DNA of 64,000 nucleotides from Aquidulcibacter paucihalophilus (lineage in GTDB: Bacteria; Pseudomonadota; Alphaproteobacteria; Caulobacterales; Aquidulcibacteraceae), in assembly GCF_002105465.1 (NCBI RefSeq), contig NZ_NCSQ01000069.1, positions 49,574-113,573 on the forward strand, read 5' to 3'. Numbering within the stretch: the stretch's first letter is position 1; each line of letters opens with the position of its first letter. This document shows, in pieces, positions 55,232-64,000 of the stretch. A program made the translations under genes and the position numbers. Under the pieces are notes generated by a model. The model was not told the origin of the DNA. It made no database searches and worked only from the letters and a program-made list of their open reading frames with translations.

Positions 55232-56068
55232 GTGTCCTATCCGCTATCCTCCTTCCGTCCATTACCCTTTGAGCACGGGCCGCCGTGCTTTGATGTGGGC
55301 CTTGCGCCGATTGAACCGCACGCGTGGCTGATGCCAGACGACCAATCCCATTGGATTGGCCCGAAAAACCAATTGATGGATGCCGAGCCTGATGCAGTTT
55401 TTGCCAGCATAACAGGCTCGATGCCAGGGCAGATCGAGGCTGCAGCTTTGGTCGCATCGGCCTGTGGCCAGAGCATTGATCCCGGTGAGCCGCCCCTATT
55501 TGCCGCCAGTCGATTGGTTTCCGATGATCTGGTTTTGATGGAGATGCGTGACGGGGCTTGGACCAATACAGCGCTGTGTTTGTGCAGCCCAACCTTTTTT
55601 TCGGCCCATGAGGCGATTGGCAAGAGCCTTTTTGGGCTCCACCGACCGGTGCCGGGCGGCGATCCAGGCTTGGGTGGACGCATCTCTCGTGTGTTCTCCT
55701 TATTGCGCGATGAGCTTGTGCTTGAGCGACATAATTGGACCGTCCAATGGCGTGACGCCCGATACACCCCAAACGGTGGCCCTCTGCGTGCAGCGGCAGC
55801 CGCAGCCGGCCTTGAGGAAGGGCGCGAGGCGCTTCATGTACGGGTTGAACGACAAACAATCCGCCGACTTCCAGAATCTGGTGCCGTCCTGTTTACCATC
55901 CGCATTCGCTTGTATCGACTGGCAGATCTCCTGGGTGAAAGCGAGCTCGCGCAGGCGTTTCAACAGGCTTGGCACGAGGCCGGTCCAGAGGTTCGTGCTT
56001 ATAAAAAGTGGGAAAGCCTAGAGCGCCATGTTGCGGCCTTACTTCGCGATTATGCAAGAAATCCTTGA
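55232..56068 (+). CDS. DUF3445 family, haem-dependent oxidative N-demethylase α-subunit-like
   Basis: 278 residues from a GTG. Family landmarks are LPFEHGPPCFDVGLAPIEPHAWLMPDD, GLHRPVPGGDP, and LERHNWTVQWRDARYTPNGGPL, with HVRVERQTIRRLPESGAVLFTIRIRLYRLADL at the C-terminal half. Characterised members (HODM subunit α) hold haem in a PAS-like domain and demethylate small amines together with a reductase. No reductase-like subunit lies nearby, so the partner or reaction here is unknown. The palindrome at 55198 controls its start region. Confidence 0.82.
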   Translation: MSYPLSSFRPLPFEHGPPCFDVGLAPIEPHAWLMPDDQSHWIGPKNQLMDAEPDAVFASITGSMPGQIEAAALVASACGQSIDPGEPPLFAASRLVSDDLVLMEMRDGAWTNTALCLCSPTFFSAHEAIGKSLFGLHRPVPGGDPGLGGRISRVFSLLRDELVLERHNWTVQWRDARYTPNGGPLRAAAAAAGLEEGREALHVRVERQTIRRLPESGAVLFTIRIRLYRLADLLGESELAQAFQQAWHEAGPEVRAYKKWESLERHVAALLRDYARNP

Positions 56069-56191
56069 CCCTTCTGCGTGTTACGCGTTGCTTCGGCGCG
56101 TGCGTTCGTTATTGTAGTTCATCACAGGCGCTTGGCGCGAGTCCTATCCAAATTGGAGCAACTCAATTTCTGCTGTAGAACCGAGGGTCAC

Positions 56192-57082
56192 TTGAAAGCT
56201 TCCAAAACAAACTTGTTCCTGTTTGCCGGCATGGCAGCAAGCTTAGGCAGCCTAGCCTTGGCCCAGACAGCAGGACAAAAGCAGCCCAAATCAAAGCGTT
56301 CGCAACCTGCGCCGGTTGTGCAAAAGATGGCTCCGCCTGTGCCTACACCCGCGCCCGCGCCGATCGAACCAGCCGCCACCCCGGCTGTTGAACTCCCCGC
56401 ACCGGTTGCCCCGCCAGAACCGTCGCCACCACCGCCGCCGGTCACAGATGAAGCCGCGCGCGCCTCGATCAAGGCGGGTAGTGCGGCAAGTGCGGCTGGC
56501 GATCTGCGCCAAGCTGAACAAGCTTTCCGTGCGGCTTTGACCTTAGCACCCCCGGGAGAAGCAGGCGATGCCGTCGCCCTTGAAGCAGCCAAACGCCTCG
56601 GGTTCCTGGCCTTTGAAAAGCGTGACCCCCGCTCGGCAGAGACCTTTTTTGGGGCTGAGGCTGTGTTGGCGCGACGCTTGTATTTCTCGGGCAAAATCTC
56701 ACCCCGTGCCTTTGCTGACTCTGTCCAGCGCTTTGCGAGTGCGACCGGCTCTATGGGTCGATCGGGCGAGAGTGCGGCTTTGTCTTTTTACGCCCAGGAG
56801 ATCAAATCACGCGCCCAAGCCGAAGTTTCATCGCAATTGCTCAATCGTGATACCAATGACCCGGCCGATAGTGTCGGCAATGTGCGCGTTGCAGCCAGCG
56901 GCTTGTGTGTTGTCGGACGTGACCCGATTTTGAAAGATCGCGTCAGTTGTGAAGATGAAGAAGGGGCTCGCGGGGAGGCTTTGGCTTTGCAGGCGCGCCA
57001 GATCAAGGCCAGTGCACCGCCGCCACCTACCAAGGCTGAACGTGAAGCCAAAGAGGCGAAAAATAAAGCTAAGGGCGGTTAA
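56192..57082 (+). CDS. Exported Pro-rich TPR-like protein
   Basis: 296 residues from a TTG at 56192, five bases after GAGGG; the previous ATG at 56078 would add 38 non-signal residues. The signal peptide (MKASKTNLFLFAGMAASLGSLALAQ) leads into a Pro/Ala-rich linker (~35-100), a helical TPR-like core (ASIKAGSAASAAGDLRQAEQAFRAALTLAP … AKRLGFLAFEKRDPRSAETFF), two Cys (GLCVVGRDPILKDRVSCED) and a Lys-rich tail. No named family. It ends overlapping the convergent M15 gene by four bases (TTAA). Confidence 0.7.
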   Translation: MKASKTNLFLFAGMAASLGSLALAQTAGQKQPKSKRSQPAPVVQKMAPPVPTPAPAPIEPAATPAVELPAPVAPPEPSPPPPPVTDEAARASIKAGSAASAAGDLRQAEQAFRAALTLAPPGEAGDAVALEAAKRLGFLAFEKRDPRSAETFFGAEAVLARRLYFSGKISPRAFADSVQRFASATGSMGRSGESAALSFYAQEIKSRAQAEVSSQLLNRDTNDPADSVGNVRVAASGLCVVGRDPILKDRVSCEDEEGARGEALALQARQIKASAPPPPTKAEREAKEAKNKAKGG

Positions 57083-57549
57083 GCCGATCCTGTGCGTGGC
57101 TTAATCGGATTTCGCATGGGGTCAAAGCCTAAAGCTTTGACCCAAAAGCCCAAAGCCCCGGGATAAGTCCAAGCCCGGGGAGGACCTAAGTCGACGTGCA
57201 AAAAGCTGCGGCCATAGCCCAAGCCCGTAAATCCAGCATTGACGGCCGCTTGTAACAGGCGTGCTCGATTTTTGTCCGTCACCGCAATATCGGCAGCAAT
57301 GGCTTTGGTATGGTAGGAATTTGGGACACCACCCACCGCGGCATTGTGCGCCCGACATCGGTGACCCGAGCGAATGAGCAAAGGCCCCATTTTTCCCCGC
57401 ATTGCCTCTAACGCGTCCATAAAGCGCGGGTCATGAAAATACTCCCCTGTGCAATGTTTGCGGCATGGGCAAGCCAATTCTAAAGCCGAAAAATGCGGCC
57501 AGCGCCAGCCGAGCTGTGCTGCGGGGGGAGGGGATGAAAAAAGGGCCAT
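57079..57549 (-). CDS. M15-family peptidoglycan peptidase (stand-alone)
   Basis: 156 residues of the Peptidase_M15_3 type: PLLIRSGHRCRAHNAAVGG (SxxR-like), zinc ligands His80 and Asp87 in SYHTKAIAADI (the usual Gly of HxxGxAxD is Ala) and His118-Asp120 in FLHVDLG. A short Cys-rich N-terminus (CPCRKHCTG) is present. No signal peptide is evident, as in phage-type endopeptidases. Likely cuts peptide cross-links; there is no prophage context. Confidence 0.82.
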   Translation of the reverse strand: MALFSSPPPAAQLGWRWPHFSALELACPCRKHCTGEYFHDPRFMDALEAMRGKMGPLLIRSGHRCRAHNAAVGGVPNSYHTKAIAADIAVTDKNRARLLQAAVNAGFTGLGYGRSFLHVDLGPPRAWTYPGALGFWVKALGFDPMRNPIKPRTGSA

Positions 57550-57627
57550 GTGTCACTCCTTAGAAAGAAGACGACACCATGGCCCCCTAATCAGGTCAGT
57601 CGGATAGAGTGACCGCTTAAGTCTCGA

Positions 57628-58599
57628 TTAGCGCATTGGCGCGGCCAAAACGCGCGCTTTTGCGGCCTCATATTCAGCCGCCAAGCGGTCGACCAATTCG
57701 CCAGCCGTGGCGATTTTCTTGATGGCCCCAATGCCTTGGCCGCAGCCCCAAATATCCCGCCAAGCTTTTTTCGACTGATTGCCGCCCGAGCCAAAGTTCA
57801 TCGCTGAGGGATCGCTTTCTGGCAAGTTTGCTGGGTCAAGGCCAGCTGCCACCACCGAAGGAGCCAGATAATTGCCATGCACGCCCGTAAACAGATTGGA
57901 ATAGATAATGTCGTCAGCACTGCTGTCGACGATCATTTGTTTATAGGCTTCTTCGGCATTGGCTTCGGCAGTCGCGATAAAGGCAGAACCAATGTAGCCA
58001 AAGTCTGCGCCCATGGCTTGGGCCGCCAAAACAGCACCGCCATTGGCGATGGAACCTGATACGCACAAAGGCCCGTCAAACCACTCACGAATTTCTTGCA
58101 CCAAAGCAAAGGGTGACAAAGTTCCAGCATGGCCACCAGCACCAGCCGAAACCGCGATCAGGCCAGTTGCGCCTTTTTCAACCGCCTTTTTCGCAAAGCG
58201 GTTGTTGATGATGTCATGCAAAGTGATCCCGCCGTAAGACTGGATGGCTTGGTTCACATCTTCGCGCGCACCCAACGAGGTGATGACGACTGGCACTTTG
58301 AACTTCACGCAGGCCTCAACGTCATGCATCAGGCGGTCATTGGTTTTGTGAACGATCTGGTTGACGGCAAAAGGGGCTGCTGGGCGGTCTGGGTTTTTGT
58401 CATTCCATTCCCCCAATTCGGTGGTGATCTTGTCCAGCCATTCTTCCAAGACAGGCGCTGGGCGCGCATTCAGCGCGGGGAAGGAGCCGACGACGCCAGC
58501 CTTGCATTGCGCAATGACGAGATCAGGGTTGGAAATGATGAAGAGCGGCGCTCCGATCACAGGGATCCGAAGACGAGATAGAACTGCAGGTACCGACAT
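57628..58599 (-). CDS. Nitronate monooxygenase family protein
   Basis: 323 residues with a TIM-barrel FMN fold: RIPVIGAPLFIISNPDLVIAQCKAGVVGSFPALN, PVVITSLGAREDVNQAI, GATGLIAVSAGAGGHAGTLSPFALVQEIREWF (catalytic region), ALAAQAMGADFGYIGSAF and the C-terminal GAIKKIATAGELVDRLAAEY. Members oxidise alkyl nitronates with FMN and O2. Full-length and intact. It shares a strand with the M15 gene, 78 bases apart. Confidence 0.9.
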   Translation of the reverse strand: MSVPAVLSRLRIPVIGAPLFIISNPDLVIAQCKAGVVGSFPALNARPAPVLEEWLDKITTELGEWNDKNPDRPAAPFAVNQIVHKTNDRLMHDVEACVKFKVPVVITSLGAREDVNQAIQSYGGITLHDIINNRFAKKAVEKGATGLIAVSAGAGGHAGTLSPFALVQEIREWFDGPLCVSGSIANGGAVLAAQAMGADFGYIGSAFIATAEANAEEAYKQMIVDSSADDIIYSNLFTGVHGNYLAPSVVAAGLDPANLPESDPSAMNFGSGGNQSKKAWRDIWGCGQGIGAIKKIATAGELVDRLAAEYEAAKARVLAAPMR

Positions 58600-58691
58600 G
58601 TGAACTCCCAGAGCAGTGTGGCGGGTGCCATTATGGCTACATTTATGAACCCGTCTTGGCGCGTCCTGCGCTGCGATGCAAGTAGAAGCGC

Positions 58692-58728
58692 GCGCCTAAA
58701 CTGGCATTGGCCACAAGAAGTTTAGCGC
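58692..58728. repeat. Imperfect inverted repeat upstream of the second LuxR-HTH gene
   Basis: GCGCCTAAACT (58692-58702) and AGTTTAGCGC (58719-58728) pair over ten positions with one bulged base and a 16-base loop. It lies between the divergent nitronate monooxygenase and LuxR-HTH genes, 135 bases from the latter. The role is unknown. The remaining 263-base gap holds AT-rich sequence with a TTAACC near 58795 but no other clear element. Confidence 0.45.
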
Positions 58729-58862
58729 CGCTACCGATGCGTCTGATAGATATCCGATCACATTTCCGAAACATTTTTGATCTCGTATTAAATTAACCGC
58801 TATTTTGAGTGGACTTTACCTAATGGCCCCAACAAGATAACCACTCGGCTTGGGGGAGTTGT

Positions 58863-59678
58863 ATGAGCGCGGAAAAGCCCGGCATGGATGGCTCTATGGA
58901 GCCACTTCCAGAACTTGGTTCGGAAAACACCAGTTCGGATCTGAAGATTCGGCCAGATTACGACAGCTTACCTGATCAACCTCTTGGGTTTGATAACACA
59001 GAGACGGTAGGCCTTGGTTGGGCGTTTGATGCCATCGACCGCAGCCCGACGGAGCATATGCCGTCCTGGCAAACAGATATGGGTTATGAGTCGAAAGAAG
59101 ACAGAGATCGCCGTGCCAAACACAAACAGTTTTTGAGCGGGCTGGAAGCAGCTGGCGTTCATGGAGTCATCGTCGATCAAACCGGCCATGTTCATGCAGG
59201 CACATCAAAATGGGCCCGTCGGATCGAGGCTTCCAGTACCTTACGCCTGAAAGATGGCAAGTTGATTGCCTTGGCCGCTCGCAGTGTGACCGACCTCCAG
59301 GCAGGGCTTGGTGTTTTGTACGACGGCTATCAAGGCAAGCATTTGTCCTTGCCGTTGCGCAACTTGGATGGCTGGGTTGTCGATATGGTCCGCCTGTTTA
59401 AATGTGAGGCGACCTTAGGCTCCTATGTCGCGGTGTTGCTGCCCAAGACGACCCAAGACGAAATGGCAACCATTACGGGCCTTCAAGTCTTTGCCGGGCT
59501 GACCAAGTCTGAAGCCAATATCGCAACCCTGTTGTCGCAGGCGCGGATGGTTGAAGAGATTGCTGCAATTCGCAAGACATCTGTGGCCACTGTAAAGAGC
59601 CAGATCAAAAGCCTCCTTGCGAAATTGGGCTTGCGGCGGCAAGCCGACTTGGTTCGACTGGTATCTACCGCAAGGTGA
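58863..59678 (+). CDS. LuxR-HTH transcriptional regulator, unknown N-domain
   Basis: 271 residues. The N-terminal ~190 residues match no family I know; an acidic disordered stretch (~1-60) is followed by a PAS-like part (GVHGVIVDQTGHVHAGTSKWARRI … LKDGKLIALAARSVTDLQAGL). The C-terminal GerE helix-turn-helix is LTKSEANIATLLSQARMVEEIAAIRKTSVATVKSQIKSLLAKLGLRRQADL. It stands 40 bases upstream of mutA on the same strand, so it may regulate the mutase operon, but this is positional inference only. Confidence 0.8.
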   Translation: MSAEKPGMDGSMEPLPELGSENTSSDLKIRPDYDSLPDQPLGFDNTETVGLGWAFDAIDRSPTEHMPSWQTDMGYESKEDRDRRAKHKQFLSGLEAAGVHGVIVDQTGHVHAGTSKWARRIEASSTLRLKDGKLIALAARSVTDLQAGLGVLYDGYQGKHLSLPLRNLDGWVVDMVRLFKCEATLGSYVAVLLPKTTQDEMATITGLQVFAGLTKSEANIATLLSQARMVEEIAAIRKTSVATVKSQIKSLLAKLGLRRQADLVRLVSTAR

Positions 59679-59718
59679 GGTCTTGACGAGGCGGGCTTAG
59701 GCCTGCACTTGCCATCCT

Positions 59719-61551
59719 ATGACCCATCCATTCGCACTCGCTTCTGGCTTCACTGACCCTGAATTTGCGCGCTGGCAAGAGCTGGCTGAAAAAGCATTGA
59801 AGGGGGCTCCGTTTGAACGTCTCACCGGGCAGACCTATGATGGTGTGCCCATTCGGCCGCTCTACACAGCCGATGATGCGCCAAGCCCGGGTGAACGCAC
59901 CGGGGTGGCGGGGCATGCACCGTTCATCCGTGGTGCAGACGCAGTGCGCGATGCTTTTTTGCCATGGGATATTCGCCAATCCATTTTGACCCCAGATCCC
60001 CATATGGCGAACCAAACCGCCCTGCATGATTTGGAGCGCGGTGTCTCTTCCATAGAATTTGTGATTGATCCCACTGGCAATTGCGGGGTGGCAGCCAGCC
60101 AGGTGGCAGACTTCCAAGTTTTGATTAAGGGCGTATTGCTGGGCTTGGCCACACTGGCCTTGGATGCACCTGCGGATCCCTTGGGGGCCGCGCGGGCTTT
60201 AGCCGATGCCGTGCCAGAACCCCAACGCGCGACAGCCAAGCTTGCCTTTAACCTTGACCCCATGGCTGCCCGCATGAACGGTCAAACGGGCTGTAGCCTT
60301 GAAGCCGCTGCGGGCTTTGCCGTCCAGACCCAAACCCTGTTTCCTTCTGCCACCTGCTTGCGGGCCGATGCGCGGCCTGTTCATGAAGGCGGTGGGTCTG
60401 AGGCGCAAGAATTGGCGGTCTTGATGGCTTCGGGCATCGCCCATCTCCGCGCCGGTGAGGCTATGGGTCTTACCCCTGAGGCAGTCACTTCAACCTTGTT
60501 GTTCACGCTTAGTGCAGGGCCTGATGTGGTGGTAGAGATTGCCAAGCAACGCGCCGCGCGCAGGCTGTGGGCCCGCGTGCTTGAGGCGTGTGGCGTGTTA
60601 GCCCCCATGCGGTTGCAAGCGGTGACGTCTGGTCGCATGCAAACCAAGCGCGATCCTTGGACCAATATTTTGCGCGCCACTTGCGCCTGTTTTGGGGCAG
60701 CAGCGGGTGGGGCGGACGTGATTACCGTCCTTCCCTTTACAAGCGCCTTGGGCCTCGCTGACGAGAATGCTCGCCGCATCGCCCGTAATACTCAATTGAT
60801 CTTGCAAGAGGAGAGCCATTTGGGCCGGGTCACCGATCCTGCTGGCGGGGCTTGGGCGATGGAAGCCTTGGCAGAAGATTTAGCCAAAGCCGCTTGGCCC
60901 TTGGTGCAAGCGATTGAGCGGGCAGGGGGTCTACCATCTGCTTTAGATCAGGGCTTGGTGCAAGGCTGGGTTGCCCAAACGCGTGCCGCCCGCACGCGCG
61001 ATATCGCCAAGCGCAAGACCCAACTCATTGGCATTAATATCTATGCCAATCTGGACGAAGTCTTGCCCGCCACACCCCCCATTGCCGCGACTACGGCGCC
61101 CGCAGCCCCGCTGGCAGGCGCGATCCCGCCCATGCGTTTGGCGCAAGATTTTGAAGCTTTGCGTGACCGGGCAGACAGCCTTCACCCGAAGATTTTTCTC
61201 GCGACCCTCGGCAGCCTCGCCAAGTTTAGCGCGCGGGCTGGCTTTGCCCGCAATGCTTTTGAAGCAGGCGGCATTAAGGCCTTGGGTGCCGATATGGCTC
61301 ATGCTGATCTTGCTGCGCTGGTTGCAGCCTTTAAGGCCAGTGGTACCTCGATCGCCTGCCTGTGCGGCGATGATGCGACTTATGAGGCAGAAGCCAGCGA
61401 CGCTGCTACCGCGCTCAAAGCCGCCGGCGCCGAGCAGATTTGGCTGGCCGGCAAGTTCAACGCCCCTGCCATTGATCGCAATCTGTTTGCCGGGGCTGAT
61501 ATTTTGGCTGAACTCACCTACGCCATCTCGCTTCTGGAGGAGCCCGCATGA
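59719..61551 (+). CDS. mutA: Methylmalonyl-CoA mutase small subunit
   Basis: 610 residues. Adenosylcobalamin-dependent interconversion of succinyl-CoA and methylmalonyl-CoA needs the MutA-MutB heterodimer. The TIM-barrel domain has [37 protein letters not shown] and [50 protein letters not shown]. The B12-binding domain is degenerate: there is no DxHxxG, as expected for small subunits. Its stop overlaps mutB (ATGA). Confidence 0.95.
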   Translation: MTHPFALASGFTDPEFARWQELAEKALKGAPFERLTGQTYDGVPIRPLYTADDAPSPGERTGVAGHAPFIRGADAVRDAFLPWDIRQSILTPDPHMANQTALHDLERGVSSIEFVIDPTGNCGVAASQVADFQVLIKGVLLGLATLALDAPADPLGAARALADAVPEPQRATAKLAFNLDPMAARMNGQTGCSLEAAAGFAVQTQTLFPSATCLRADARPVHEGGGSEAQELAVLMASGIAHLRAGEAMGLTPEAVTSTLLFTLSAGPDVVVEIAKQRAARRLWARVLEACGVLAPMRLQAVTSGRMQTKRDPWTNILRATCACFGAAAGGADVITVLPFTSALGLADENARRIARNTQLILQEESHLGRVTDPAGGAWAMEALAEDLAKAAWPLVQAIERAGGLPSALDQGLVQGWVAQTRAARTRDIAKRKTQLIGINIYANLDEVLPATPPIAATTAPAAPLAGAIPPMRLAQDFEALRDRADSLHPKIFLATLGSLAKFSARAGFARNAFEAGGIKALGADMAHADLAALVAAFKASGTSIACLCGDDATYEAEASDAATALKAAGAEQIWLAGKFNAPAIDRNLFAGADILAELTYAISLLEEPA

Positions 61552-63701
61552 GCAAGCTACCCGACTTCAGCACGCTCAACTTGGGGGTGCCAAAGCTGGC
61601 CTCTGTAGCGGCCAGCACTTCTGCCAGCGCAGAGATGTGGCGTACCCCGGAAGATGTGTTGGTCAAGCCATCCTATAGCCCTGACGACCTCAAAGGGCTT
61701 GACCATTTGGGCGGCCTTCCAGGCATTGCCCCCAATATTCGTGGGCCCTATCCCACGATGTATGTCCAACAACCGTGGACGATCCGCCAATATGCGGGTT
61801 TTTCCACGGCTGAAGATTCCAACGCCTTTTACCGCCGCAATCTGGCTGCGGGGCAGAAGGGCCTTTCGGTTGCCTTCGACCTTGCAACCCATCGCGGCTA
61901 TGACAGCGACCACCCCCGCGTGCTGGGCGATGTCGGCATGGCTGGCGTGGCCATCGACAGCATTTATGACATGCGCACGTTGTTTGAGGGTATCCCGCTT
62001 GATCAGATGAGCGTGTCGATGACGATGAATGGCGCGGTCTTGCCCATTCTCGCACTCTATGTTGTCGCCGCTGAAGAACAGGGGGTCAGCCCGGATAAAT
62101 TGTCGGGTACCATCCAAAACGACATTCTCAAAGAATTCATGGTACGCAACACCTATATTTATCCGCCAGGCCCCAGCATGCGGATCATTTCGGACATTTT
62201 TGCCTTTACCAGTCAAAACATGCCGAAGTTCAATTCTATCTCCATTTCCGGCTATCATATGCAAGAAGCAGGGGCGACAGCAGACCTAGAGCTTGCCTAC
62301 ACCCTTGCCGATGGGTTGGATTATATCCGCGCCGGACTTGAGGTGGGATTAGATATTGATGCTTTTGCGCCGCGCCTGTCCTTCTTCTGGGCGATCGGCA
62401 TGAATTTCTTCATGGAAGTTGCTAAGATGCGGGCGGGGCGGGCCTTATGGGCGCGCTTGGTCAAGCAATTCAATCCCAAAAGCGAGAAGTCTCTGGCACT
62501 GCGTACCCACAGCCAAACCTCTGGCTGGAGCTTGACGGCGCAAGATGTGTTCAACAATGCCGTGCGCACCTGCGTCGAGGCCATGGCGGCCACCCATGGC
62601 CATACGCAAAGCTTGCACACCAATAGTTTGGATGAGGCCTTAGCCCTGCCGACAGACTTTTCGGCCCGCATCGCCCGCAATACCCAATTGGTGCTGCAGG
62701 AAGAGGCCGGATTCTCCCGCCCGATCGATCCGTGGGGTGGTAGCTATTATGTCGAAAAGCTGACGGCTGATCTGGCTGAGCGGGCTTGGAAACATATTGA
62801 AGAAGTGGAAGCCTTGGGCGGCATGGCCAAAGCCATCGAACAGGGCTTGCCCAAATTGCGGATTGAGGAAGCTGCCGCCAAGACCCAAGCGCGCATTGAT
62901 ACCGGCATGCAGACCGTGGTGGGCGTCAATAAATTCCCGCTCGATGAACTTGAGGACGTGCCGGTCCTGAAAGTCGACAATACGGCTGTTCGCATGAAAC
63001 AGCTGGAGAAATTGAAGCGCTTGAAGGCTGAACGCACGCAGGCCGATGTCGATGCAGCCTGTGCGGCTTTAACCGCAGCTGCCCGTCATGGCACGGGTAA
63101 CCTCCTCGATCTTGCCATTAAGGCCGCTCGGGCCAAAGCGACCGTGGGCGAAATCTCGCTGGCATTGGAAGATGTTTATGGTCGCCATAAGGCAGAAATT
63201 CGGATCAATTCGGGCGTCTATGCCCGCGAAGCTGACCCCGCAAACCCCGTCTTGCAACAGGCTCGCGACGCCATAACCGCCTTTACCAAGGCCGATGGGC
63301 GCCCGCCTAAAATCTTGGTCGCAAAAATGGGTCAAGACGGTCACGATCGCGGTCAAAAGGTGATTGCTACCGCCTTTAGCGATCTGGGCTTTGATGTTGA
63401 TATCGGCCCCTTGTTCGCCACCCCCGAGGAAGCGGCCCGCCAAGCGGTGGAGAATAATGTGCATGTCATCGGCTTCTCCTCGCTGGCAGCAGGCCATTTG
63501 ACGCTGTTACCGGCCCTTCGCCAGGCCTTATCGGCGGAAGGCCGCAGTGACATTATGATCGTCATCGGCGGCGTGATCCCGCCCGATGATGTGCCCATTC
63601 TCAAACAAATGGGTGCCAGCGCGGTCTATCTGCCAGGCACCGTGATTGGCGAAGCGGTTGTCGATCTGATCGGCACCTTGAGTGGCCGCTTGGGCTATTA
63701 G
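61548..63701 (+). CDS. mutB: Methylmalonyl-CoA mutase large (catalytic) subunit
   Basis: 717 residues. The barrel domain includes [69 protein letters not shown], the mutase signature, and [28 protein letters not shown]. The C-terminal B12 domain has Asp597-x-His599-xx-Gly602 (DGHDRG), the lower axial His. The catalytic subunit is intact. No epimerase or MeaB chaperone gene occurs before the window ends. Confidence 0.97.
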   Translation: MSKLPDFSTLNLGVPKLASVAASTSASAEMWRTPEDVLVKPSYSPDDLKGLDHLGGLPGIAPNIRGPYPTMYVQQPWTIRQYAGFSTAEDSNAFYRRNLAAGQKGLSVAFDLATHRGYDSDHPRVLGDVGMAGVAIDSIYDMRTLFEGIPLDQMSVSMTMNGAVLPILALYVVAAEEQGVSPDKLSGTIQNDILKEFMVRNTYIYPPGPSMRIISDIFAFTSQNMPKFNSISISGYHMQEAGATADLELAYTLADGLDYIRAGLEVGLDIDAFAPRLSFFWAIGMNFFMEVAKMRAGRALWARLVKQFNPKSEKSLALRTHSQTSGWSLTAQDVFNNAVRTCVEAMAATHGHTQSLHTNSLDEALALPTDFSARIARNTQLVLQEEAGFSRPIDPWGGSYYVEKLTADLAERAWKHIEEVEALGGMAKAIEQGLPKLRIEEAAAKTQARIDTGMQTVVGVNKFPLDELEDVPVLKVDNTAVRMKQLEKLKRLKAERTQADVDAACAALTAAARHGTGNLLDLAIKAARAKATVGEISLALEDVYGRHKAEIRINSGVYAREADPANPVLQQARDAITAFTKADGRPPKILVAKMGQDGHDRGQKVIATAFSDLGFDVDIGPLFATPEEAARQAVENNVHVIGFSSLAAGHLTLLPALRQALSAEGRSDIMIVIGGVIPPDDVPILKQMGASAVYLPGTVIGEAVVDLIGTLSGRLGY

Positions 63702-63716
63702 GACGCCTTTTCTCCC

Positions 63717-63780
63717 AAGGTCCTCCCCGCCGAAACGAAGAGGAGAGCGGGGACCTTGTGGGACTCGGTTGCGCCGTAAG
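63717..63780. repeat. Intergenic repeat, copy 1
   Basis: AAGGTCCTCCCCGC (63717-63730) pairs with GCGGGGACCTT (63747-63757) with a small bulge. A direct copy of the same ~65 bases, about three-quarters identical, recurs at 63931-64000. Shared blocks include TCCCCGCCG, ACGAAG, GGAGAGCGGG, ACCT and TTGCGCC. The pattern fits dispersed palindromic repeats found after genes in alphaproteobacterial genomes. Confidence 0.65.
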
Positions 63781-63930
63781 GCATAGCATTGAGGATAGCT
63801 GTTTTGTTCTAGAAGGCTTTGGTGCAGGCCCGGCCTGCCCCAAAGGCCATACGTTATTGTTCGTGGGCGATTTGGTGGACCAAGGGGATCACCAAAGTGC
63901 GTCCAGATAAAAAACCTAACCAAAACCACT

Positions 63931-64000
63931 GTCGTCCCCGCCGGAACGAAGTGGAGAGCGGGACCTCCTTACGCTTTTGCGCCACAAGGTCCCGGATCGG
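63931..64000. repeat. Intergenic repeat, copy 2 (runs off the window)
   Basis: GTCGTCCCCGCCGGAACGAA opens the second copy, followed by GTGGAGAGCGGGACCT and, after ACGCTTTTGCGCCACA, AGGTCCC, which pairs with GGGACCT. The remainder lies beyond the end of the window. Between the two copies (63781-63930) I see no gene or further element. Confidence 0.6.

Noticed and set aside
58788..58800. TTAACC half-site resembling CtrA
   Set aside because: The second half-site is TTTT instead of TTAA; too weak to call.
61557..62264. Minus-strand 235-codon frame within mutB
   Set aside because: It lies wholly opposite the conserved mutase barrel and has no domain features.
63528..63929. Minus-strand 133-codon frame after mutB
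   Set aside because: It overlaps the mutB 3' end and repeat copy 1, and its composition is repeat-driven.

Overview
The window is a bacterial chromosome segment of about 64 kb, densely coded on both strands, with moderate GC. It looks alphaproteobacterial, most likely Caulobacterales or Hyphomonadaceae-like. The evidence is the phoR-pstC-pstA-pstB-phoU-phoB order with a DUF3333-type long PstA, the alphaproteobacterial LexA motif GAAC-N7-GAAC, an imuA-imuB-dnaE2 cassette, DUF4169/RHH and TIGR04282/TIGR04283 gene pairs, and a large protein resembling Caulobacter FlaEY. The genus cannot be fixed from sequence reading alone. I see no rRNA, tRNA, CRISPR array, insertion sequence or prophage.

Layout. 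1-12.9 kb: a truncated amino-acid permease, a TlyA-type rRNA methyltransferase, three exported glycine-zipper or Ser-rich proteins on the minus strand, an RlmD/TrmA-type RNA methyltransferase with a YcgN-like protein, a YpfJ-like metallopeptidase, two TIGR0428x sugar-transferase-like genes, a soluble lytic transglycosylase, a uracil-DNA-glycosylase-like protein and ETF:quinone oxidoreductase. 13-18.3 kb: two paralogous exported TPR proteins, ispE and a glutathione transferase. 18.3-28.7 kb, mostly minus: an S9 dipeptidyl peptidase, a DUF4169/RHH pair, small exported proteins, an 888-aa FlaEY-like protein, ClpB and a cytochrome c.

28.9-36 kb is a complete phosphate-signalling and uptake block (PhoR, PstCAB, PhoU, PhoB). 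It has Pho-box repeats in front of phoR and in front of pstC, but no pstS. 36-41 kb holds a DUF985 cupin and GloB, a methyltransferase, an orphan PII protein, a DUF805 protein, and an FtsX-type ABC exporter whose operon ends in a 54-residue single-pass protein. 41-53.6 kb is rich in DNA repair: uvrA and ssb diverge around a LexA box and a perfect DnaA box, then come a multi-PAS hybrid kinase and a LexA-boxed imuA-imuB-dnaE2 mutasome operon. 53.7-59.7 kb has a LuxR-type regulator with no luxI nearby, small exported proteins, a DUF3445 haem-demethylase-like gene preceded by a striking lux-box-like palindrome, an M15 peptidase, a nitronate monooxygenase and a second LuxR-HTH protein. The window closes with both methylmalonyl-CoA mutase subunits and two copies of an inverted-repeat-containing intergenic element.

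Most genes are recognisable housekeeping families. The least explained features are: the palindrome at 55198-55225 next to a LuxR solo; a C-terminal module (CGW-x7-PDG-x4/5-QQxWxC) shared by two neighbouring exported proteins; the FlaEY-like protein with no flagellar neighbours; the ABC exporter without an adaptor; and the end-of-window repeat.
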